Shown piece by piece: positions 16,901 through 27,828 of a stretch of DNA of 64,000 nt (the first letter of the stretch is position 1; the number at the start of each line of letters is the position of its first letter). Below the pieces are notes generated by a model. That model had not been told where the DNA came from. It did not search any database and was given only the letters and a program-made list of their open reading frames with translations. The position numbers were made by a program, and so were the translations under genes. Origin of the DNA: Nevskia sp. (GTDB lineage Bacteria > Pseudomonadota > Gammaproteobacteria > Nevskiales > Nevskiaceae); the NCBI RefSeq assembly GCF_021732705.1, contig NZ_JAKFUM010000006.1, forward strand, positions 321,400-385,399, given 5' to 3'.

Positions 16901-19423
16901 GTAGCCGAACCCCTGAGGCTGATTGGTCGACTGCGCCACGGCGTCGGTGGTGATCTCGATGGTGTTGGTGTTGCCGTTCAGCACGTAGCTGATCGTGCCC
17001 CAGACGTCCTGGTCGTAGTCGCCGCCCTGCGCGCTGTCTTCCCAGTTGATGTAGAAGCGGCCGGTGGCGATGCGCGTGGCCGGATCGACCGTCTGGCTGA
17101 CGATGCGGAAATCGACGATCGCGCCCCCGCCGACGCCGTTGTTCCCGAGGTCCAGCCGGTACACCGGCAGGATCGTCACCGAACGGCCGCCACCACCGGG
17201 CACCGGCACCACGATCTGCGGCGTGTTGGTCGCCAGCGATACGCCGTAGGTCGTCACCTTCAGCGAACTGAGGTCGTTGTTCGGCACGACATTGACGACA
17301 TTGCTGCCGCCGAGTGTCGAGCGGATGCGGTTGGTCCGCGCGAAATAGGCCGCACCGGCGATGCCGTAAGCACCCTGCAGCGATGCCGCTTCCGGGCAGA
17401 TGCCGTTGGCGGCGCTGAGATCCGGAATCGGCTTGCTGGTGCACAGTTGATCGTCGCCGCCACCGAGACTGCCGATGAACCAGTTGCGGCCGGTGATGCC
17501 TTCATCGTCGCCCAGCTTGCGGGTCTGCGCCGTGATGCTCGGTGCGCCGGCCAGGTTCGCGAGGCCGCTGGTCTGGTCGTTGTCGTAGGACGTGACACTG
17601 GCATTGAACGCCAGCACGTTGAGGCTGGCGCAGTAGTTGGTCGCGTTGAGCGGGTCGCTCCAGGTCGAGACGGTCAGGCCGAGCGTGGAGTCGCGAGAAA
17701 CATCGGTGCCGTACGAGAAGCTCGACGTCGGCTGCAGGCCGCCGAGATAGCGCAGGCTTTCGATGTAGGCCTCCGACAGCGGATTGCCCCAGCTCGAACA
17801 GTTGCCTTCGCTGACGACATTGCCGCTGCCGCTGTTGCCGGGGGCGATGCCGGTGCGCTGGAAGTCGCAGCCGTCGCCGAGGTAGGTGCCGTTGCCGTAG
17901 TCGTAGCCGAAGATTCTCAGGCGATCGAGATTGCGGATGATGCCGGCGGCACCGGTGAAGATGCCGGTGCTGCTGTCGATCTCGGTCGACATCGCTTCCG
18001 CGTTCTTGCGCAGCACGCCGCCGGAAACGTTGCGCTGGTAGCTCGGCGTGACCAGGCCGAAGCGGATGCGGTCGTCGTCGCCGTAGACCTGCAGCAGGCC
18101 GATCGGCTTCTGCGCCAGCGAGGCGTTGCTGGTGTCGTACGACTTGCAGCGCTCGCTGCCGATCATGCCGCTGACGCAGGCCTGAACCCGGACGATGTAT
18201 TCGCCGCGGCTGGCGCCGTTGCCCAGACCCAGCGCTTCGCGGGACGGATTCTCGGCGCTGGCATTCAGGCCCGACTGCAGTGCGCGATTGCCGTTGCTGC
18301 GGAAACCGCCGTCGAAGCCGGACTGCAGGTTTTCGTACTCCTCGCGCCACTGGCACTGGCGGCGCTCGTTCGCACCCCACAGTTCGTAATTGCCGCGGGC
18401 GACACGCAGCAGCGGTGGCGCCGTGCTGAAGTGCGATGCGCCGAGGCCATTGCTCAGGTTGCACAGCGAGACGCCGCTGCGGCTCAGGTTGGTGATCTGC
18501 GCCGACTCGAGCCGCCCGCTGTTGACGACGCTGCCGCGAAACACCACAAGCGTGATCCGGTCGCCGGAGACTTCGGAGACCGCCCCGACGAGGTAGGGAT
18601 CGGTGCCGGTGGCGCCGCCGCGGCGCTCGATCCGGAGCTGATCGCCGACGAAGACGCGGTTCAGCTCGACGTCGTCGATCCGGATCTGGTGGCTGCCATC
18701 CGCGTTGCGGACGACGCCGTCGCCGCTGAGCGTGCCGTCGGCGGCAATGACCAGCGGCCGCGATTCGGAGAATCGGTATTCGACCGGACTCGGCACACGA
18801 TCGACCGTGAACGGCGTGACCTGCGGCAGATCGGCGCCGTTGTAGTACTTCGCGAACGAGTGGGCATCGGTCGGCAGGAAATCGCGCTCGAGAACGGTGC
18901 CGGTCCTGTCGTCGACCCTGCGGAAGCCGCCGTACAGCAGCTTTCGCACGGCATCCATGCGGGTCATCGTGCCCCAGTTCAGGAAGTTGCCGCTCCACTG
19001 ATTGCTGCAGGTGGCATTCGGGGCAGCCGGGTCGGCCGAGCCCGCCGTGGCCGGCTGGAAGACATTGCTGGCCGTGTCGTAGCGGTAGCACTTGGTCGGG
19101 TCGAAGTAGCCGTAGTAGCGGATCGAGTGCCGGTAAGTGGTTTCGATCTCGCCGCGGCCGTCTTCCGGGTTCAGGTCCGAGTAGTCGTTGTAGGCCTTGT
19201 AGTGCAGTTGGTGATCGCGCGACAGCGTCAGCATCACCAGCGGCGTGGCGGTGTTGACGCTGGTCAGCGGCAGGCTGTTGAACGCCGATGCTGTCTGCGA
19301 CGAGATCGCGATGCCGGTCGGCGCGGCATCGAGCAGGCCGGACAGGCCGAGCAGCAGCGCGGACACGCCGGCGGCAAGGCCGGACAGCACGAGCCGCGAA
19401 CGGCGCACGGAGAACGTGGTCAT
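13982..19423 (-). CDS. pilY1: PilY1-type pilus tip adhesin (large copy)
   Basis: This 1813-residue exported protein has a signal peptide (residues 1-33) and the classical PilY1/PilC start: LVMLTLSRDHQLHYKAYNDY, then an NFLNWGTMTRMDAVRKLLYGG block near residue 155. Several Asp-rich loops (DSNNDGTPD, DHNLDGLPD) look calcium-binding. The C-terminal beta-propeller carries NSSPIAVG and VIYVGANDGLLHAFNGG. A Gly-rich linker (about 1735-1760) separates the propeller from a 53-residue tail with two cysteines, ending near EIDWRETH. The gene starts 43 bases after the pilX stop, one of only two non-overlapping junctions in the cluster. Confidence 0.93.
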   Translation of the reverse strand: MTTFSVRRSRLVLSGLAAGVSALLLGLSGLLDAAPTGIAISSQTASAFNSLPLTSVNTATPLVMLTLSRDHQLHYKAYNDYSDLNPEDGRGEIETTYRHSIRYYGYFDPTKCYRYDTASNVFQPATAGSADPAAPNATCSNQWSGNFLNWGTMTRMDAVRKLLYGGFRRVDDRTGTVLERDFLPTDAHSFAKYYNGADLPQVTPFTVDRVPSPVEYRFSESRPLVIAADGTLSGDGVVRNADGSHQIRIDDVELNRVFVGDQLRIERRGGATGTDPYLVGAVSEVSGDRITLVVFRGSVVNSGRLESAQITNLSRSGVSLCNLSNGLGASHFSTAPPLLRVARGNYELWGANERRQCQWREEYENLQSGFDGGFRSNGNRALQSGLNASAENPSREALGLGNGASRGEYIVRVQACVSGMIGSERCKSYDTSNASLAQKPIGLLQVYGDDDRIRFGLVTPSYQRNVSGGVLRKNAEAMSTEIDSSTGIFTGAAGIIRNLDRLRIFGYDYGNGTYLGDGCDFQRTGIAPGNSGSGNVVSEGNCSSWGNPLSEAYIESLRYLGGLQPTSSFSYGTDVSRDSTLGLTVSTWSDPLNATNYCASLNVLAFNASVTSYDNDQTSGLANLAGAPSITAQTRKLGDDEGITGRNWFIGSLGGGDDQLCTSKPIPDLSAANGICPEAASLQGAYGIAGAAYFARTNRIRSTLGGSNVVNVVPNNDLSSLKVTTYGVSLATNTPQIVVPVPGGGGRSVTILPVYRLDLGNNGVGGGAIVDFRIVSQTVDPATRIATGRFYINWEDSAQGGDYDQDVWGTISYVLNGNTNTIEITTDAVAQSTNQPQGFGYIVSGTTQDGPHFHSGIFNFQFTDPTSPTVRVNGGPPGGYINGSGGCNGCNLGDPPTTVTYALGSTSTGTLENPLYYAAKYGAFQDSNNDGTPDRPEEWDSRRADGSAGADGVPDTFFFVTNPNALEASLDSAFRSILARTASGTAASVVANARQGQGAVYQALYEPLRTDARNNQVAWIGTLQALFVDRAGNFREDGGTTPNGILDENDYATDPIVEIFYDAGTRSTRFRRYSGATRASSFQTFNSLSQLRTVWNARDRLSALTDDQAATQRSYTASAATGRYIFTFADHNLDGLPDTGEVLDFTPAALAITGEYGMLNVSSAAGAANVIRYVRGDSRVPNTRNRTLDYDGNSSTEVMRLGDIVNSSPIAVGPPAEAFDTIYGDQTYGAFARQYRNRRNVIYVGANDGLLHAFNGGFYNPATGGFGTQRNGNDVAHPLGSELWAYAPFNLLPHLNWLSDPNYGHIWYVDGAPRVFDARIFSPDAAHPGGWGTVMVVGMRMGGGAVNLQGVRSSNAAGFSNYTGLAANATELVTRSAYVVMDITNPEAPPRLLAEINHPSLGFTTVNPTVAVFSATGNASAPAGEKWYLVFGNGPQLSTLNGGAISPTQSARVFAFDLGTRAFAEGFGPRDLGTSGAASFLGDPVSVDWDLNFRTNSIYFGTSGGTTAAPTGRLFKLDFNPTNGQNAETPASSNWSTGVLLDTARPILAAPSLTTDEQGRRWVLTGTGRFLVSADKASTSQQLLFGVIDRPPGGSAVTLGDLVDTTNAVVMTNGTITGVAGATTETELTELAATRGGWRFDLDAISGSSAERSVNRTALLDGVLFDTSYTPSTTLCAGEGSSRLIGFNFRTGTPRAATPVFGASSSFVVNNSVDLGSGLGTAPTLHIDSVISAIGGNGGNGGNTGGGTGGSTGGDGGGAGSVSGSLTCPGGLTINVQTSTGAIVQQCANVTGGIRSGEIDWRETHPNSGPSGP

Positions 19424-19466
19424 CGGAAATCCTCGCGGGCGGGGCTCGAACAGGCAGGCACGGACA

Positions 19467-20096
19467 TCAGCGTCGGATCACGTAGCGATAGACGGCGGAG
19501 GTGTTGTAGCTGGCTTCGGGCGCGTCGGCGCGCTCGTTGCCGCGGCTCTGGACATGGAAGTAGATGTTGCCGCCGCCGCTGGCCACGGCAATGCCGGGCG
19601 GCGAATAGCCGGCACCCTGCGCCTGACCGGCGCCGACCGCGCCGGCGATGTACAGGCGCTGCACCGACGCCGCGCCATTGATCTGGGTGCGGTCCAGCGT
19701 GCGCACATAGCGGGCGTCGACCGTCGACGTGTTCGGGTTGAACGTGGTTTCGGTCTCCACGCACCAGTTGTCAGGACCGGCCGTCGCCGTGTTGTTGTTC
19801 GCGATGGTCAAGCCGGTCGGCAACGGCGATGCAAATTCGGCATCGCTGACTTCGCCGCCGATCGACCCCGGCCAGCCGCCGGCGTAGCACAGCGGATCGA
19901 TCAGGGCGCTGACCAGCGCACGGGTCGATTCCGATGATTCGAACGCCGTGGCGCGCAAGGTGTTGTTGGCGCTGGACTTCACTTCAAGGCCGGAGCCGCG
20001 GATGGCAGCCAGCGCGACCAGGGTCAGCAGCACCAGGAAGATGATCGCCGTGATCAGCGCAAAGCCGCTGGACGTCTGTCTGCTCGATCGCTTCAT
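19467..20096 (-). CDS. pilX: PilX-family minor pilin (upstream set)
   Basis: The 209-residue product starts with the leader MKRSSRQTSSG, then FALITAIIFLVLLTLVALAA; as in PilX/GspK-type tip pilins, Glu +5 is replaced (here Thr). The RGSGLEVKSSANN helix that follows matches the PilX family. Its ATG overlaps the pilW stop (ATGA). A 43-base gap with no clear hairpin separates it from the large pilY1. Confidence 0.85.
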   Translation of the reverse strand: MKRSSRQTSSGFALITAIIFLVLLTLVALAAIRGSGLEVKSSANNTLRATAFESSESTRALVSALIDPLCYAGGWPGSIGGEVSDAEFASPLPTGLTIANNNTATAGPDNWCVETETTFNPNTSTVDARYVRTLDRTQINGAASVQRLYIAGAVGAGQAQGAGYSPPGIAVASGGGNIYFHVQSRGNERADAPEASYNTSAVYRYVIRR

Positions 20097-21145
20097 CCTC
20101 GCACCCGATTGCGCAGCTGGATTTCCTTGACCACGAGCCGCCGCTGGTAGCGGGCATCGGCGGCGCTGTACTTCAGCGCGCAGTTCGACGACGGCGGGCC
20201 GTAGCAGCGGTCGCCGGCGAGCGGGTACTGCTGGGTGTCGCTGAAGCTGTCCAGTTCATCGCCGCGCGCGATGAAGCTGGCGCGGACCGTCATCACCTGC
20301 GACCAGTCCGAGACGCCGCCGGCGAGGCGATAGCGATCCACCAGCCGATTGCCGTCGGTATCCAGCCCGTACTCGAAGCTGAGCATCTCGATGCCGTCGA
20401 CCAGCTGTTCGGAGACGAGCCTGTCGCTGCGCAGCTTCAGCATCGCGAGCGTCGGGACCGGGCCGCGACCGAAGTCGTTCATCTGCAGGTAGAAGACGAC
20501 CGTCTGGTACTGGTAGTTCTGGACACCGATGTCGCCGTTGTCCGGAATCGCCGCCACGGCGTTCGCGCCCTGACTGGTCGCATCGAACAGCACGCCGCGC
20601 TGGCCGACGCGGCTGCGGACGTAGAACTTGCCATTGACGGCCAGCGCAGTGCCGCCGGCGGTCAGCGCGGCGGTGGTCACGTAGACATCGGGATTGGCGT
20701 AGCGCAGCGCCAGCACATCGCTGTTCGGGACGTAGCCGTTCAGGCAGTCGGTCGGCAGCAGTGCCGGCGCCGCCGCACCGCCCTGAAAGCCGACGATGCC
20801 GCTGCCGGGGTCTACGATCCAGCTGTTGCTGCAGAGGCCCGGGCCGGTGTAGTCGGTGCCTCCGAGGATGGTCAGGTCGCGCGCCTTCACGCCGCCCCAG
20901 AAGTCGGCGAGGCGGATGGTGCGGCTGAAGTAGTCGACCGTCAGGCGAATGTTTTCCTGCAGGCGGCTGGTGCTTTCCTGCACCCGATAGCCCTGCTTCG
21001 CGTTCAGGAACACGCGGGCGACGCCGACCAGCAACAGCAGCGCCAGCACCACGGTGACCAGGATCTCGACCAGCGAAAAGCCGCCGGCACGCCGTGGCAG
21101 TCGGCGGACCCGAGGCTTGATCGGAGGCTTCATCGACATCGTCAT
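20093..21145 (-). CDS. pilW: PilW-family minor pilin (upstream set)
   Basis: ATG 21145 overlaps the pilV stop (ATGA) and is preferred over the longer open frame. The 350-residue product has a 22-residue basic leader ending PRRAGG, then FSLVEILVTVVLALLLLVG with Glu at +5, then QENIRLTVDYFSRTIRLADF, the conserved PilW helix. The globular domain contains five or more cysteines. Sequence similarity to the PilW at 10437-11495 is confined to the N-terminal helix and a few motifs, so the two copies are old paralogues or separately acquired. Confidence 0.9.
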   Translation of the reverse strand: MTMSMKPPIKPRVRRLPRRAGGFSLVEILVTVVLALLLLVGVARVFLNAKQGYRVQESTSRLQENIRLTVDYFSRTIRLADFWGGVKARDLTILGGTDYTGPGLCSNSWIVDPGSGIVGFQGGAAAPALLPTDCLNGYVPNSDVLALRYANPDVYVTTAALTAGGTALAVNGKFYVRSRVGQRGVLFDATSQGANAVAAIPDNGDIGVQNYQYQTVVFYLQMNDFGRGPVPTLAMLKLRSDRLVSEQLVDGIEMLSFEYGLDTDGNRLVDRYRLAGGVSDWSQVMTVRASFIARGDELDSFSDTQQYPLAGDRCYGPPSSNCALKYSAADARYQRRLVVKEIQLRNRVRG

Positions 21146-21678
21146 GGGATGTAGGGCAGGCGGAAGCAGCGCAGTTGCGCGCTGTCTTCGGTGCATTCGG
21201 TGCCGGTGGCGCCGGTGCGGTTGGCGTCCCAGTAGATCGTGATCAGGCGGATGGCGGTTTCATTGCAGTTGACGCCGGTTTCGCAGGTGATGCCGATCCG
21301 GCCGCCGGGCAGGATGCCGCGCGGACCGGTCGGCAGATTGGTCTCGCTGGCATCGGCCGCCACCTGCGCGTACAGCACTGCAATGTCCCACGCGGCCTGC
21401 TGCGCCGGCGAGCACGCTGCGCTGCTGCAATTGGCGGGTGCTTCCGGTGCCCGGGCACCGGGCGCCAGCGCGTAGGCGCCCTCGAGCACGGCCTGCCGGT
21501 TGGCGCGCATCCGTTCGATCATGCCTTCCGCCAAGGTGGCCGCCTGCGTGTACTGGTACGAGATCAGGTTGTTGGCCAGCACCGACGATTGCAGGCCGGC
21601 GATGCCGAGCAGGCCGATCGCCAGCACCAGCACGGCGATCAGCACCTCGATCAGGGTCAGGCCGGCCTGCTGCTTCAT
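21142..21678 (-). CDS. pilV: PilV-family minor pilin (upstream set)
   Basis: The 178-residue product has a six-residue leader, MKQQAG, then LTLIEVLIAVLVLAIGLLGIA with Leu at +1 and Glu at +5. The ATLAEGMIERMRANRQ helix is typical of PilV/GspI-like pilins. It overlaps fimT and pilW by four bases each. It belongs to the first-transcribed set. Confidence 0.9.
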   Translation of the reverse strand: MKQQAGLTLIEVLIAVLVLAIGLLGIAGLQSSVLANNLISYQYTQAATLAEGMIERMRANRQAVLEGAYALAPGARAPEAPANCSSAACSPAQQAAWDIAVLYAQVAADASETNLPTGPRGILPGGRIGITCETGVNCNETAIRLITIYWDANRTGATGTECTEDSAQLRCFRLPYIP

Positions 21679-22238
21679 GGCGCGGTGCCGCAGGCGGTGC
21701 CGGAACTGCTGACGGCGATGTCGGGGTTGCAGATGCGCGGCCGCCCGCTCGGGCTGACGATGACTCGGCGCCGGATGTCGGTCTGGTTGTTGGCGACGAC
21801 GTCGAAGCGGCCGTTGCCGGTCGGCTTGCCGAGGCCGTTGAACGACACCTGATTGGCGAAGCTGGTGCCGCCGGTGATCGAGCCGCAGGTCGACAGCGGC
21901 GCTTCGGTCTTGAGGACGGTCTCGGTGCCGCCGCGCACGCCGTTGCCGTCACTGTCGACGAACATCAGGTAGCCACGATCCCAGCTCACGCCCGCGGCGT
22001 CGGCGCAGACGGTGCCGTCGATCGACTTGCAGATCGCGACCAGCCGGTCACGCTTCAGCGCTTCGCTGCGCGCGGCGGACAGCACGGTCAGCATCGTGTT
22101 GGCCGTCGTCACTGCGCAGTTCTGACGGGCGGTCGTGGTGAAGCTCGGCAAGCCAAAGGTCAGCAGGATCGCGAGGATGGCGATCGCCACCATCAGCTCC
22201 AGCAGGGTAAAGCCATGGGCGTGGACGGGTTTCGGCAT
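21675..22238 (-). CDS. fimT: FimT/GspH-type minor pilin (first gene of the pilin cluster)
   Basis: ATG 22238 gives the leader MPKPVHAHG, then FTLLELMVAIAILAILLTFG, the standard prepilin site. The 187-residue product continues with AARSEALKRDRLVAICKS, the GspH-domain helix-to-strand segment, and a DSDGNG turn. It opens the whole 16.8-kb cluster, which starts 139 bases after sufS on the same strand; a probable terminator lies between them. Confidence 0.9.
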   Translation of the reverse strand: MPKPVHAHGFTLLELMVAIAILAILLTFGLPSFTTTARQNCAVTTANTMLTVLSAARSEALKRDRLVAICKSIDGTVCADAAGVSWDRGYLMFVDSDGNGVRGGTETVLKTEAPLSTCGSITGGTSFANQVSFNGLGKPTGNGRFDVVANNQTDIRRRVIVSPSGRPRICNPDIAVSSSGTACGTAP

Positions 22239-22332
22239 GATCCTGACGATAACGGCGGCGCTGCGCGGCCGGCGACTGCCAAAGATAAGGCCAACGGCAA
22301 CGCCGATGCGCGACGAGTGGCGTGAATGCCGC

Positions 22333-22360
22333 AAAAAATCGGCCCGAATTGAGGCGATTT
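22333..22360 (-). terminator. Candidate terminator after sufS
   Basis: On the minus strand, AAATCG and CGATTT form a 6-bp stem extended by two C-G pairs across a one-base bulge, and six T residues run through and beyond the stem. It starts 18 bases after the sufS stop and would separate the suf operon from the pilin cluster. Confidence 0.45.
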
Positions 22361-22377
22361 CTGACGGCAGGCACCGT

Positions 22378-23621
<1,244 letters not shown>

Positions 23622-23625
<4 letters not shown>

Positions 23626-24842
23626 GGTTCGAAATCGGTCGTCAGTTCGGAAGGCAGGTGCAGATTCGCTTCGACCCGCGCGCGCAGCGCCGGCCAGTCG
23701 AAGCGATCCAGAATCTCGATGGCGAACGCGCGCAGCAGCAGACCGCGCGCCACGTCCTTCGGAATGCCGCGGCTGCGCAGATACGACAGCGCCACCTGAT
23801 CGAGCTGGCCGACGGTCGCGCCGTGCGCGCACTTGACGTCGTCGGCATAGATCTCCAGATCCGGCTTGGCGTTGACTTCGGCTTTGCGCGACAGCAGCAG
23901 GTTCGCGATGCGCTGCTCGGAGTCGGTCTTCTGCGCGCCGGGCTGCACCAGCACCTTGCCGTTGAAGATCGCCTTCGTCCGCTCGTCGACCAGTCCGCGC
24001 ACGTTCATCCGGCTGCGGCAGTGCGCGGCGGAATGCACGACGCGCACGAGGTTGTCGATGTGGGCACCGGCCTGCGCGGCGTACAGCCCGGCGACGTCCG
24101 CTTCGGCACCCGCTTCGGCGAGGTTGATGTCGAGATCGTGGCGGGCGAGGCCGGCGCCGAGGTCGACCGTCACCGCGTTCAGCTTCGCGTCGCGCGACAG
24201 CTTGGCGTCGATTCGCGCCACCAGCGTGCCACCGGCGGCTTCGTTCTGGATGCGATACAGGTTCAGCCGCGCACCGCGGCCGAGCCGCAGCTCGAAGAAG
24301 TGCGTCGCCAGCCGCTCGCCGCCATCGCCGACGAAATCGAGCAGCACGGTCGCCTCGGCCTGATCGCCGAGTTCGATCACGTGACGCTGATGGCTCATCG
24401 TCGGCTGGGCATCGCTGCGGCTGATCAGCACGACCTGCAGCGGCCGCGTCAGGCGCTCGCCCTGCGACAGGCGCAGGCGAAGCCCGCCCGTGGCGAACGC
24501 GGCATTCAGCGCATCGACGCCGCGCGAAGGCGGCGGCAGTTCGGCGGCATCGGAATGCCAGTCCGCGGCACCGCGTTCGGACAGCAGGCGGCCGTTCAGA
24601 TAGACCAGCGCATCCGCATCGTCGAGCAGGGGCTGCGGCAGCGCTTCCGCCGTCTGGCCTTCCGGTTCGAAGCTGCGATCGCTCAAGGCCGTGAGATCGG
24701 TGTAGTGCCAGTGCTCCTCGTCACGGCTCGGAAAGCCGGAATCGAGGAAGCGCGCGAACTGCACGCTGCGCGGCGCGCGTTCGGCGGCGGTCAGCGCGTT
24801 CGCGTGGCGCTCGAATTGCGTCGAATAGCTCGAAAGCGGCAC
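23622..24842 (-). CDS. sufD: Fe-S assembly scaffold subunit SufD
   Basis: SufD partners SufB in the SufBC2D scaffold on which Fe-S clusters form. The 406 residues begin with a GTG placed directly after the sufC TAA, with no gap. The family pattern of a beta-helix core is seen, with RSRMNVRGLVDERTKAIFNG and the C-terminal block ALSYLRSRGIPKDVARGLL. The stop overlaps sufS (ATGA). SufD diverges more than SufB between species, but position and C-terminal motifs make the call firm. Confidence 0.94.
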
Positions 24843-25586
<744 letters not shown>

Positions 25587-25643
25587 TGAGGCGGGTTGTC
25601 CTGATGAGGGTGATCACCGTCCGTGGCACGACTGCCTGAATGG

Positions 25644-25708
25644 GGCCGGGCCCCGGCCCGGCCATCCATGGCCGGGCGTACGTCGGATCCGCGAGCCGGG
25701 CTCGCGGA
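25644..25708 (-). repeat. REP-like double palindrome between sufB and sufC
   Basis: Two near-perfect inverted repeats lie in the 128-base sufB-sufC gap. 25644-25663 is a 9-bp GC stem (GGCCGGGCC / GGCCCGGCC) with a two-base gap. 25688-25708 is a 9-bp stem (TCCGCGAGC / GCTCGCGGA) with a three-base loop, ending six bases from the sufB stop. A short GGCCAT/ATGGCC repeat lies between. The arrangement resembles a repetitive extragenic palindrome and could protect the sufB message or lower expression of sufCDS. No second copy was noticed in the window. Confidence 0.55.
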
Positions 25709-25714
25709 CGGCAC

Positions 25715-27190
<1,476 letters not shown>

Positions 27191-27227
27191 TTCGGTTGCT
27201 GGTCCGTGAAATCAGTGAAAAATCGAA

Positions 27228-27683
27228 TTATTCGTGGGCGACGGCGCTCAGCGGCACCGGTTTCGCGAACTTCGGTCGGGTGCGCGGCTGCGCCATCTGG
27301 GCGAGGGTCACGGCGCTGAGCGCGTCGCGCACGGCGTCGTCGATCAGCCGCCAGTTGCTGCGCGACGTGCAGCTGCCTTCGATCGTGCAGCCGCCGCCGT
27401 GCAGGGCGCAGGCGGTGATGGCGATCGGGCCTTCGAGGGCCGTGACGACATCGGCCACGGTGATCGTGGTGGCATCGCGCGCCAGCCGGTAGCCGCCATG
27501 GGCGCCGCGCGTGGACTCGACCAGCCCGCCTTTCACCAGCAATTTCAGCAGCTTGGCGACGGTCGGCGCGGCCACGTGCGAGCGCACGGCGAGTTCCTGC
27601 GCGTTCAGCACCGATGACGGCTCGAGCGCGAGCGTGGTCATCAGCAACGTGCCGTAATCGGTCAGCTTGGCGATCTTCAGCAT
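27228..27683 (-). CDS. Rrf2-family SUF operon regulator (IscR-like)
   Basis: ATG 27683 gives 151 residues beginning MLKIAKLTDYGTLLM, a winged-helix Rrf2 domain start. The recognition region (SHVAAPTVAKLLKLLVKGGLV) and wing (GAHGGYRLAR) are clear. Three cysteines (CALHGGGC and GSC) match the spacing of the Fe-S cluster site of IscR, so it probably senses cluster status and represses suf when loaded. Being the first gene of a suf operon is the arrangement described for the Xanthomonas-type SUF regulator. The next gene is sufB, 37 bases downstream. Confidence 0.9.
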   Translation of the reverse strand: MLKIAKLTDYGTLLMTTLALEPSSVLNAQELAVRSHVAAPTVAKLLKLLVKGGLVESTRGAHGGYRLARDATTITVADVVTALEGPIAITACALHGGGCTIEGSCTSRSNWRLIDDAVRDALSAVTLAQMAQPRTRPKFAKPVPLSAVAHE

Positions 27684-27828
27684 GGCAGGGGTGTCGGCGG
27701 ATACCGGACCGGAATGGTGCGGATTGTAACGCAATTGTCCCGGTGCGCGGCGTGTGCGGCGGCAAAGTACGGCCGATGCACGATTCAGCGGACAATCCCC
27801 CTGCCAGCCGGCACCGCGAGGGACACGC
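27684..27828. promoter_or_regulatory. Divergent promoter region of the suf operon and the flavoprotein gene
   Basis: On the minus strand a TACAAT -10-like box (27723-27728) lies 39 bases before the regulator start. It sits inside an imperfect palindrome, GGATTGTAACGCAATTGTCC (27721-27740). An ACAATCC copy, inverted relative to GGATTGT, occurs near 27793. This may be the operator of the suf regulator; the assignment rests on position and symmetry only. Confidence 0.4.

Noticed and set aside
16031..19681. 1216-codon open frame on the plus strand opposite the large pilY1
   Set aside because: The opposite strand encodes a clear PilY1. The antisense product is Arg/Ala/Val/Asp-rich and featureless.
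22239..22332. Possible AlgR- or sigma-54-type sites upstream of the pilin cluster
   Set aside because: I looked for CCGTTCGTC-like and GG-N10-GC elements. Only partial matches were found, which are expected by chance.
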